A stretch of DNA of 5,556 bases. It comes from Holophagae bacterium (GTDB lineage: Bacteria > Acidobacteriota > Thermoanaerobaculia > Thermoanaerobaculales > Sulfomarinibacteraceae). The notes beneath the pieces were generated by a model. That model was given only the letters and a program-made list of their open reading frames with translations. It was not told where the DNA came from and made no database searches. The stretch's first letter is position 1. Every line of letters starts with the position of its first letter. Both the position numbers and the translations under genes were made by a program. Of this stretch, positions 1 through 5,556 are shown in pieces. The stretch spans positions 1 through 5,556 of the forward strand of contig JAUWTC010000207.1 of the NCBI GenBank assembly GCA_030609785.1, read 5' to 3'.

Positions 1-318
1 GACACCGAAGGCCGGGGTTGGAATCCAGGGGCAGGGACAGGGACCGCGTCAGCAGACAGCGCCAGCTTCAGTTGGCAGAGACAGCGACCGGGACAGGTTC
101 AGCGTCGGCGACCGGGGCCGCGACAGGCCCAGCGGCGACCCGTACATGATCACCACCGGGTCGTTCACGATGGGGAGGGCGGATAGCTGGTGGGGCAACC
201 GTGGTCAAGGGCAAGCCGGCCTGCGACCGGTCGCTGAATCTGTCCCTGCACCTGCGAACTGTCCTTGTCGCCGTATCCTGACGCTGACGCCGTTTCTGCT
301 CGTTTGTGACGCCGGACC
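1..318. other. Region downstream of the tricorn-like gene, no supported gene
   Basis: Apart from the degenerate GGGACAG motifs and a direct repeat TGACGCCG (285-292 and 307-314), nothing recognisable is present. A plus-strand frame is open from base 2 to 511, but it runs antisense into the end of the protease gene. Its product is low-complexity (G, Q, R, D-rich) and matches no family I know, so it is not called. No stem followed by a T tract is seen after the protease stop codon. Confidence 0.5.
90..246. repeat. Degenerate GGGACAG-type motifs with inverted arms
   Basis: GGGACAGGTTCAGCG (90-104) matches the reverse complement of 232-246 at 14 of 15 positions, with about 127 bp between. Outside the left arm, GCAGGGACAG (31-40) is also a perfect reverse complement of 240-249. 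Scattered shorter relatives (GACAG, GCGACCGG) occur throughout 30-270. This resembles a decayed repeat element or degenerate low-complexity DNA. It may be chance in GC-rich sequence. Confidence 0.4.
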
Positions 319-3300
319 TCAATTCCCTTTTGGGAAAGGAGGATGTACCACCGCCTCGATCGGCTCGGTCTTGATCTTCTCCATCAGGACTTCGATCGCC
401 TTCTGGAGTTGGGCGTCGTGGCCCAGGAGCATTTCGGCGGGATCCAGTTCGACCTCGATATCCGGTGTGACGCCCTCGTTTTCGATCGTCCACCGTCCGT
501 CAGTCGTGTAGATGCGGTAGTCGGGCGCGGTCAAGCCGGAGCCATCCATCAGGCTGAGATACATCGAGATACCGACCAGTCCGCCCCATGTCCGGGTGCC
601 GATCACCGGCCCCATGCCCTTCTCGCGGAATTCGAACGGCAGTTCGTCGCCGCCGGACCCCGCCTGGCGGTTGGTCAGGCAGGCCATGTGCGCCCGGCTG
701 ACGTACCAGGGCGTCTGTTGGTCGGCCGAATAGCGCCGGGTCCAGTAGGAAAGGGGCTTCTTGGCCAGGCGGGCCAGGAAGATGTCGGGGTCGAGACCGC
801 CGCCGTTGAACCGGCCGTCGATGATCAGGCCGTCCTTCATTACCTGGGAGTAGTACTGGCGTGGGAACTCGGCCGCCGAACCCATGTAGGTATCGGGGAA
901 ATGCAGGTAGCCGATTGTTCCGCCGGAGGCCTCGTCGGCGATCTTCCGATTGTGCTCGACCCATGCCTGGTATCGGAGTCGGCGTTCGCTGTTCAGTGGC
1001 TTGACCGTAATGTCCCAGGATCCTTCGAAGGATGGGCTGTCGTTCAGGGTCAGCCTCGTCGGAACGTTGGCGAAACCCTGGAACCAGGCGTAGGGCTCCA
1101 GGTGCGTTGTGACCTTGTTCCCGTTGACGGCCATCAGGTAGAGGCCTTCCCTGGCATTGATCCCGGGCCGGGTGAGGGGCGGCAGGATCTCGCGGTTCCA
1201 GTCGGCGACGTCGTAGATTCGGGTGATCCTCCAATGATCGTTGTCGGCCTCGAAATCGGCGCCCAACATGCCGACGTTGACCCGGTCGGGCCTGCGCCGG
1301 CGGTCGCCTGGAGAGGCATAGGTGTGGGAGGTTGAGAGTTCGCCGATCAGCTCGCCGAGGATGTAGCGCATGTCCTGGGCGCAGGTTGCGCGGGTGACCA
1401 GGGCCCGGTACTGCTGACCGACCGCGGGCCAGTCGAGGCCGTTCATGCCGGGGTCGTAGTAGAAGTCGCGTTCCAGGCGCCAGGCTTCGTCGTAGACCTG
1501 GGCCCACTCGGCGCGGGGATCGACGGTGACGACCAACCGCTCGAGATCGAGAGTGTCAGCTTTGTCGTTCTTCTCGGCCATTTTTGCAAAATGCGGCCCC
1601 GAGCTGACGATTTTTTTGATGCCGACGTCGGCGCCACGGCGCCACACCAGATACCGGCCGTCGGCCGACACCCGGTAGCTGTCGACCTTTTTGACCTGGG
1701 TTGACGGCTCACGTTTCTCGAGGTCGAAGGCCGCCAATTCCTGGGGCGGGATGGCGCGGAACTCGAAGGGGTTGTAGTCGCCGTCCGAACCGTTGAGGTA
1801 GAAGACCTTGTTCTCGACCGCAGACAGATGGCGGTAGTTGCCTGCCGGCAGCGGCAGGGCTTCGAGACGATGAGCCAGGCCATTCCAGTCGATGTGGACC
1901 GTCACACTTTCAATCTCTTCTTTCTTGCCGCCTGATGAGGGGGTGTTGTCGGCTTGAGCCGGAGCGATCTCGTCGGAGAGCAGGGGCAGAAGCGCTTTGC
2001 CGTCGGCTTCGAGGGTCAGGGCGTAGATGCCGGCGAGGTCCTTGTAGACCATCTCCCACTCGAAGTCACCCAGGGTCGGTCTGAAGTGCCGGTTGGAGAT
2101 GAAGAGCAGGTGCCGACCGTCCGGAGTGAAGACTGGACCGAAGTCGTTGAACCGGCCGTCGGAGACGTCATGGCTCTCGCCGGTGTCGAGATCGTGGATC
2201 CAGACTCGGGAGACCATGTCCATGCTGATCTTGGAGTAGGCCAGGAATCGTGAATCGGGGGACCACGAATAATCAGAGATTGGTTTGGCTTCCAGAGCGA
2301 TGTCCATCGGCTCCCGTTCGGAACGGTCGATTGTCGTGACCGCCTTGGTGTCGATGTCGAGCACGTGGAAGCGAAGGGTCTGATCCGCGAAGGCGATATG
2401 GGTTGAATCCGGTGACCAGCGCAGTGTGTGACGGTAGCCGGGCCCGAGATCGGTCAGGCGCCGGGGGGAACCGTGGCCTCCCGCTGCGGTGATCCAGAGA
2501 TCCGACTCACCGTCGGCATCGGAGACCCAGGCGATGGTGCGACCGTCGGGTGACCATACGGCGTTTCTCTCCCGAGCGCCGGGGGTATTGCTCAGATTCC
2601 TGGTGGCGCCGTGCTCTTGCGGTACGGTGAAAATCTCGCCGCGGGCGGAGAGCAGGGCCCGTCCGCCTTCCGGAGCGATGCTGATGTCAGTGATGTCCTC
2701 GGCGACCTCGCGGCGGTAGTTCTTGGTTTCTCGTGCAGGCGTCGCGATCGTGATGTCCAGCCGGCGGTTTTCGCCGGTTGAGGGGTCGAAGAGCTGCACA
2801 TCGCCCCCCTGCTCGTAGACGATGCGCCGGCCGTCGGTCTCCGGCCTGCGGGCATCCCATATTTCGTGGTTGGTGATCTTTTTGATGTCGCCGTTTTCGA
2901 GTGTATAGGTGAAGAGATTGAGTGTGTGCTCACGGTCGGAGGTGAAGTAGAGGGTGTCGCCGACCCAAAGAGGCAGGCGGTCGGTACCCTCAAAGGTCGT
3001 CAGTTGACGGTCGGCGCCTGTTGAAAAATCATAGAGCCACAGGTCCTGCGCCATGCCGCCGCGGTAGCGCTTCCAGGTACGGTCTTCTCGGGCGATCCGG
3101 TTGTAGACGATTTGTTGACCGTCGGGAGAGAAGGCGCCGCGGCCCGCTTCGTGCAGGGGCAGGACCTCGAGCCCGGACCCGTCGGGCGAGATCAGAAACA
3201 AACGGTCGAAGCGGCTCCAGCTGAGCCGGTTGGAGCGGAAGAGCACCTTGTTTTGAGTCGGGTGCCAGCCGATGACCTCGTCGGCGCCGGGATGGAAGGT

Positions 3301-3618
3301 CAGGCGCCGGGGGTCCGAGCCGTCGCTGTGCATCACCCACACGTCGGCATTGCCTCCGGCCTGGGAGGTGTAGGCCAGCAATGACCCGTCGGGAGAAAAG
3401 CGTGGATGACGGTCTTCGCCCTCGTCGTCGGTCAGGCGCAGTGCCGGTCCGCCGGTTGCCGATGCCGTCCAGATATCTTCGGCGTGGACGAAGGCGACGG
3501 TGTCACCGTGGATGTCCGGAAATCGGAGCAGCGGCCTCCGGGTGTCCTCAGCCGAGGCCGAAGCCACAACGATCAAAGTGCACACGACCAACACGGACAA
3601 CGTCTTGCGATGGATCAT
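319..3618 (-). CDS. Exported tricorn-type serine protease (peptidase family S41)
   Basis: Predicted to cut oligopeptides outside the cytoplasm. Archaeal tricorn trims proteasome products inside the cell, but this protein has a Sec signal peptide (basic MIHRK, hydrophobic residues 7-19, likely cut after ASA at 23). Residues ~25-290 and ~305-555 carry WSPDG/FSPDG-type beta-propeller blades, matching tricorn's six- and seven-bladed propellers. A low-complexity linker (~552-570) leads to a helical C1 region (~700-770), a PDZ-like region (~778-875) and the S41 core (~880-1085). The tetrad is visible: Ser764-His765 in LSTSH, nucleophile Ser988 in AGSGGD, and Glu1046 in IENEGV, matching Ser745, His746, Ser965 and Glu1023 of Thermoplasma tricorn. 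The RFNGGG motif is at 936-941. Length (1099 aa) is normal for the family and no frameshift is seen. The ATG is supported by GGAGGAG just upstream. Family assignment is very secure; substrate and location after export are inferred. Confidence 0.96.
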   Translation of the reverse strand: MIHRKTLSVLVVCTLIVVASASAEDTRRPLLRFPDIHGDTVAFVHAEDIWTASATGGPALRLTDDEGEDRHPRFSPDGSLLAYTSQAGGNADVWVMHSDGSDPRRLTFHPGADEVIGWHPTQNKVLFRSNRLSWSRFDRLFLISPDGSGLEVLPLHEAGRGAFSPDGQQIVYNRIAREDRTWKRYRGGMAQDLWLYDFSTGADRQLTTFEGTDRLPLWVGDTLYFTSDREHTLNLFTYTLENGDIKKITNHEIWDARRPETDGRRIVYEQGGDVQLFDPSTGENRRLDITIATPARETKNYRREVAEDITDISIAPEGGRALLSARGEIFTVPQEHGATRNLSNTPGARERNAVWSPDGRTIAWVSDADGESDLWITAAGGHGSPRRLTDLGPGYRHTLRWSPDSTHIAFADQTLRFHVLDIDTKAVTTIDRSEREPMDIALEAKPISDYSWSPDSRFLAYSKISMDMVSRVWIHDLDTGESHDVSDGRFNDFGPVFTPDGRHLLFISNRHFRPTLGDFEWEMVYKDLAGIYALTLEADGKALLPLLSDEIAPAQADNTPSSGGKKEEIESVTVHIDWNGLAHRLEALPLPAGNYRHLSAVENKVFYLNGSDGDYNPFEFRAIPPQELAAFDLEKREPSTQVKKVDSYRVSADGRYLVWRRGADVGIKKIVSSGPHFAKMAEKNDKADTLDLERLVVTVDPRAEWAQVYDEAWRLERDFYYDPGMNGLDWPAVGQQYRALVTRATCAQDMRYILGELIGELSTSHTYASPGDRRRRPDRVNVGMLGADFEADNDHWRITRIYDVADWNREILPPLTRPGINAREGLYLMAVNGNKVTTHLEPYAWFQGFANVPTRLTLNDSPSFEGSWDITVKPLNSERRLRYQAWVEHNRKIADEASGGTIGYLHFPDTYMGSAAEFPRQYYSQVMKDGLIIDGRFNGGGLDPDIFLARLAKKPLSYWTRRYSADQQTPWYVSRAHMACLTNRQAGSGGDELPFEFREKGMGPVIGTRTWGGLVGISMYLSLMDGSGLTAPDYRIYTTDGRWTIENEGVTPDIEVELDPAEMLLGHDAQLQKAIEVLMEKIKTEPIEAVVHPPFPKGN

Positions 3619-3622
3619 CTTT

Positions 3623-3629
3623 CTCCTCC
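3623..3629 (-). promoter_or_regulatory. Shine-Dalgarno of the tricorn-like protease
   Basis: On the minus strand GGAGGAG is followed by AAAG and then the ATG at 3618-3616. This near-consensus anti-16S match at ordinary spacing fixes the start, which also places the signal peptide exactly at the N-terminus. Just upstream, 3631-3644 can form a small GCGGC/GCCGC stem with a four-base loop, which could modestly affect access to the site. Confidence 0.88.
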
Positions 3630-3716
3630 GGCGGCGAATGCCGCTCGTCAGTGTAACGGTTTTTGACCTTCAGGGTTGCACCCGAGGAAAGTTTGAACCA
3701 GTGAGAACCACTCATG

Positions 3717-3795
3717 AAAAAAACCACGAAGACACGAAGACCACCAAGAAAAATTATTCAAAAAACCCCTTCGTGCTCTTCGTGTCTTTGTGGTT
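3717..3795 (-). terminator. Candidate intrinsic terminator after the CPBP gene
   Basis: Read on the minus strand, the RNA leaves the CPBP stop codon (3834-3832), passes 36 nt, forms the long stem of the palindromic repeat, and ends the second arm directly into a T tract (plus-strand A run 3717-3723). A long stem followed by seven Ts is the layout of a Rho-independent terminator for CPBP, and would separate it from the tricorn-like gene about 100 bp further on. In the plus direction the stem has no following T tract. The stem is long and only moderately GC-rich with a 20-nt loop, so efficiency is uncertain. Confidence 0.5.
3722..3795. repeat. Imperfect palindromic intergenic repeat (CACGAAGACACGAAG type)
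   Basis: The left arm 3722-3748 and the reverse complement of the right arm 3769-3795 match at 24 of 27 positions, with mismatches at arm positions 7, 20 and 23. A 20-nt A/T-rich loop (3749-3768) separates them. A further 9-bp pair, TTTGAACCA at 3692-3700 and TGGTTCAAA at 3791-3799, gives an alternative outer pairing. The element is visibly richer in A/T than its flanks and its arms have an internal GAAG/CACGAAG periodicity. From general familiarity, repeats reading 'AACCACGAAGACACGAAG' occur between genes of many environmental bacteria and often yield spurious proteins with NHEDTK- and FVSLWF-like tails; a plus-strand frame here reads just so. Copy number in this genome cannot be judged from one window. 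A REP- or MITE-like nature is inferred. Confidence 0.8.
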
Positions 3796-3831
3796 CAAAT
3801 CAACCGCTGGAGCTGACAGCTGACGGCGTCC

Positions 3832-4512
3832 TCACCCAAACAGCAGGTAGTACCCACAGCCGAAGACGGCGACATCGGCACATGCATGAGCCACCCAGCC
3901 AGGCCAGATCGAGCGGTAGCGGGCATACATCCATGACCAGGTCGCCCCGCCGATGAAGACACCGGTGGAGGCCAGGGCGGTCAGGCCGGGGTTGAAGTAG
4001 GTCGCCATCGCGACGACATGGTGGATCGTGAAGATGGCTGCCGACGCTCCAATCGCGACCGGGCGGGACCACAGGGCCTCGCAGCGGCTCTGGATGAACC
4101 ATCGGAAAACGTACTCCTCGACGACCGAGTTGACGAAGATCCAGTAGAGGGCGCCGAGGATGTAGGCCAGGGGTGACGCCAGACCCATTTCGGTGACCTC
4201 GCCCAGGAGCGCAGCCCGATCAACCCGCGGGATGGCGATCAACCAACAGGTGGCAACGATGACCGCCGCCGTGCCGAGGCCGATCAGCGCCCCGGCCCCG
4301 AGCCCCCCGTGTCTGGGGGGAGACCAGCTCAATCTCCCCTTGTCGACGCGGAGGTGCCACACGATGGGGAGGACCAACAGCCAAATCTTGGCTGCAGCGA
4401 ATACCGTCCTGCCGACAGGCCCCGGCCAGAAGATCAGAGCCGCGGCTATGCCCAGGGTGGGGACGGGAACGAGCAGAACCAGGGCGAGCAGGGATCGGCT
4501 GCGGGATGTCAT
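3832..4512 (-). CDS. CPBP family (CAAX/Abi) intramembrane protease
   Basis: Multi-pass membrane protein of 226 aa, predicted to be a glutamic-type intramembrane endopeptidase of the CPBP family (Rce1/Abi relatives). Motif 1 is EEYVFR (residues 132-137), motif 2 is FTIHH (161-165, FxxxH) and motif 3 is HACAD (209-213, HxxxD), so the active-site set looks complete. Hydrophobic segments lie at about 6-25, 37-52, 74-94, 114-130, 154-172 and 205-224. The start is uncertain. The ATG at 4512 puts the first membrane segment near the N-terminus, as usual in the family, but has no clear Shine-Dalgarno. The frame stays open to TTG 4620 or GTG 4617, which would add about 36 hydrophilic residues behind a distant AAGGTG. 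Family members include prenyl-protein proteases, bacteriocin self-immunity proteins and uncharacterised enzymes; nothing nearby (no bacteriocin precursor or CAAX protein) tells which applies. Confidence 0.85.
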   Translation of the reverse strand: MTSRSRSLLALVLLVPVPTLGIAAALIFWPGPVGRTVFAAAKIWLLVLPIVWHLRVDKGRLSWSPPRHGGLGAGALIGLGTAAVIVATCWLIAIPRVDRAALLGEVTEMGLASPLAYILGALYWIFVNSVVEEYVFRWFIQSRCEALWSRPVAIGASAAIFTIHHVVAMATYFNPGLTALASTGVFIGGATWSWMYARYRSIWPGWVAHACADVAVFGCGYYLLFG

Positions 4513-4715
4513 GGGGACAGCGTACCGGGGTTCGAGGTCCTTTTCGAGGGGGTAGACGAGGTCAATTACTCGATTGAGGGTTCCCCAGGAACTCTGCAGA
4601 ATTTCCTTCTTGGGCACCAAGTCTCAGTTTTCACCTTCGTGTGAACCGGATTCTCGGTCGGTTCCGGCTTCGCCTATCTGTCACAGGCCGTCGGACGGCA
4701 GTTGGAGCCGTCCTC
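4513..4715. other. Intergenic region between MATE and CPBP genes
   Basis: About 200 bp lie between the MATE stop and the preferred CPBP start, or about 95 bp if CPBP begins at 4620. It holds the stem-loop at 4693-4713 and a second inverted pair, GAACCG with CGGTTC, at about 4643-4663. No convincing promoter was found. Frames reading through here on the plus strand are antisense to, or run into, the MATE gene and have no family resemblance. Confidence 0.5.
4693..4713 (-). terminator. Stem-loop directly after the MATE stop codon
   Basis: GGACGGC (4693-4699) and GCCGTCC (4707-4713) form a perfect 7-bp stem with a 7-nt loop, beginning two bases after the TAG at 4718-4716. A third related copy, GCCGTC at 4687-4692, can pair with 4694-4699 as a competing structure. 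No T tract follows, so this is not a standard intrinsic terminator. It could protect the mRNA 3' end, assist Rho-dependent ending, or be chance in GC-rich DNA. Confidence 0.35.
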
Positions 4716-5556
4716 CTAGTCCACGACGACCCGTCGTTGCTCCGAGCGAAGCTGGCGGGCGATCCGGATGAGGAGAAACGAGGCCACGGCGCCCAGTCCG
4801 GCTACCAGACCCCACCACAGACCGGCCGGACCGAGACTGGTCCTGAACGCAAGGCCCAGGCTGACGGGCATCCCCAAGAGCCAGAAACCGAGGACATTGA
4901 TGACTACGGGGGCTCGGGTGTCGCCCATGCCGCGAAGGATGCCTGCGGAGACGACCTGAATGCCGTCGAAGACCTGAAAGAAGCCGGCGATGGGAATGAA
5001 GATAACGGCCAGGGCCAAGACTTCGGGGACTGACGTGTAGGCGGCCGCCAGGGGTCTGGCCGCGCCGACGAACAGCGCACCGGTCAGGACCATGAACCCG
5101 GTTCCACAGACCAGGGCGGCTGTGGTCCCGCGACGAACGGCATCGGCATTGCCGGCGCCGACGGCGAGGCCGATCCTGACGGCGGCGGCGGCGCCTACAC
5201 CCAGGGGGACCATGAAGGTCAGGGAGGCCAGGTTGATTGCGACCTGGTGGGCCGCCATCTCGACAGTGCCGAAGCCGCCCATCAAAAGCGCGACGACGCC
5301 GAAGGCCGCAAATTCGAGCTGGATCTGCAGGCCGATCGGTGCGCCCAGCCGAATGGTCTGCCACAGCGGCTTCCAGCGAAGAATGCCCTTTACAAAGGGC
5401 CACACCAGCGGGCTCAGTTCTTTGCGGGCCATCAGGGCGAGGGCGACCAAAAGGAGCCAGCGGCCGGCGGTCGTTGCCCACGCCGTACCCAGGGCCCCCA
5501 TTTCGGGAATAGGTCCCCAGCCAAAGACCAGGGCCCAGTCGGCCCCCAGGTTGAAA
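4716..5556 (-). CDS. MATE family efflux transporter (C-terminal part, cut by window edge)
   Basis: Integral inner-membrane antiporter of the multidrug and toxic compound extrusion family, exporting drugs or other organic cations in exchange for Na+ or H+. The visible 279 codons end at TAG 4718-4716. The frame remains open to the right edge and the edge residues (FNLGADWALVFGWGPIPEMG, then ALGTAWATTAGR) match the conserved mid-protein helix and loop of MATE proteins, so the ATG at 5501 is internal and the true start lies outside. Further family marks are PIGLQIQLEFAAFG, the GTVEMAAHQVAIN helix, FMVPLGVGAAAAVRIG with GAGNADAVRR, and DGIQVVSAGILRGMGDT. MATE proteins are usually about 440-480 aa with 12 helices, so roughly the C-terminal 60% is present. 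The overall pattern is closest to the NorM/MdtK-like branch. Ion and substrate cannot be told. No frameshift is seen. Confidence 0.93.
   Translation of the reverse strand, partial: FNLGADWALVFGWGPIPEMGALGTAWATTAGRWLLLVALALMARKELSPLVWPFVKGILRWKPLWQTIRLGAPIGLQIQLEFAAFGVVALLMGGFGTVEMAAHQVAINLASLTFMVPLGVGAAAAVRIGLAVGAGNADAVRRGTTAALVCGTGFMVLTGALFVGAARPLAAAYTSVPEVLALAVIFIPIAGFFQVFDGIQVVSAGILRGMGDTRAPVVINVLGFWLLGMPVSLGLAFRTSLGPAGLWWGLVAGLGAVASFLLIRIARQLRSEQRRVVVD

Larger units (their letters stand above)
3619..3831. other. Intergenic region between CPBP and tricorn-like genes
   Basis: This 213-bp gap must hold the promoter of the tricorn-like gene if that gene is transcribed separately. Besides the palindromic repeat it contains a short odd palindrome GGGTTGCACCC (3673-3683), which could be an operator half-site pair or chance. 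A TACACT hexamer on the minus strand (near 3650-3656) is the best -10-like candidate, but no acceptable -35 lies at the right distance, so no promoter is called. No coding frame here is supported. Confidence 0.6.

Noticed and set aside
323..336. TTCCC/GGGAA hairpin at the end of the protease gene
   Set aside because: It has only five A/T-containing pairs, lies within the last codons and is not followed by a T tract, so it is not credible as a terminator.
146..511. Plus-strand ORF beginning MITTGSFTMGRAD, open back to the window edge
   Set aside because: It converges into the protease gene for about 190 bp, is low in complexity and resembles no known family.
343..1335. Long plus-strand open frame (330 codons) antisense to the protease gene
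   Set aside because: It mirrors the codon pattern of the clearly real tricorn-like gene on the other strand, has no family resemblance, and such frames are expected in GC-rich DNA.
500..1507. Minus-strand 335-codon frame within the protease gene
   Set aside because: The product is an Arg/Pro/Gly-rich shadow in another frame of the same coding region, without domains or a ribosome binding site.
1611..1617. Seven-T run (A7 on the coding strand) inside the protease gene as a possible frameshift site
   Set aside because: The zero-frame reading is ATC AAA AAA ATC, not a canonical slippery heptamer, and the full-length frame is intact with conserved domains on both sides.
3645..3690. Sigma70-type promoter for the protease gene
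   Set aside because: A TACACT -10-like hexamer exists on the minus strand, but no reasonable -35 lies 16-19 bp upstream.
3500..3823. Plus-strand ORF ending in NHEDTKTTKK...FVSLWF
   Set aside because: It is antisense to the protease start and reads into the palindromic repeat; the tail reflects the repeat, not a gene.
3714..3956. Plus-strand small ORF beginning MKKTTKTRR
   Set aside because: It is translated through the palindromic repeat and then antisense into the CPBP gene; this is the typical spurious protein produced by this kind of repeat.
4681..5481. Minus-strand frame overlapping the MATE gene
   Set aside because: Arg/Pro/Gly-rich shadow; the neighbouring frame gives an unmistakable MATE protein.
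319..5556. MATE, CPBP and protease genes as one new defence or bacteriocin-immunity system
   Set aside because: There is no precursor peptide, toxin or regulator, the gaps are 100-210 bp with hairpins between, and each gene belongs to a common stand-alone family.

Overview
The window is a GC-rich bacterial chromosome segment with three genes, all on the minus strand. Read in the direction of transcription (right to left) they are: the C-terminal part of a MATE-family multidrug/cation antiporter that runs off the right edge (4716-5556); a CPBP (CAAX/Abi-type) intramembrane protease (3832-4512, possibly starting further upstream); and a complete 1099-residue exported tricorn-type S41 peptidase (319-3618). 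No RNA gene, CRISPR array, insertion sequence or phage gene was seen. High GC, a Sec-exported tricorn-like protease and a 'CACGAAGACACGAAG' palindromic intergenic repeat together suggest a Gram-negative-type, environmental lineage (for example Planctomycetota, Acidobacteriota or a candidate phylum of the FCB/Krumholzibacteriota kind). This is inference; no marker gene fixes the taxonomy.

Layout. 1-318 has no convincing gene. It is GC-rich DNA with scattered degenerate GGGACAG-type motifs, some in inverted orientation. 319-3618 is the tricorn-like protease, with signal peptide, two beta-propeller regions, PDZ-like region and C-terminal S41 catalytic core with the whole catalytic tetrad visible, preceded by a strong Shine-Dalgarno. 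3619-3831 is intergenic and dominated by an A/T-richer 74-bp inverted repeat (27-bp arms, 24/27 matching, 20-nt loop). On the minus strand its second arm runs into a seven-T tract, so it could end CPBP transcription. 3832-4512 is the CPBP protease. 4513-4715 is intergenic, with a 7-bp stem-loop two bases after the MATE stop codon. 4716-5556 is the MATE transporter fragment.

The three genes share orientation, but the gaps of about 100-210 bp and the hairpins between them argue against one tightly coupled operon. No shared pathway can be shown: the CPBP enzyme and the tricorn protease are both proteolytic but belong to unrelated families. I found no strong evidence for a new biological system. 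The most interesting object is the palindromic repeat at about 3692-3799, which looks like a dispersed mobile-type intergenic element that may have been co-opted as a terminator.
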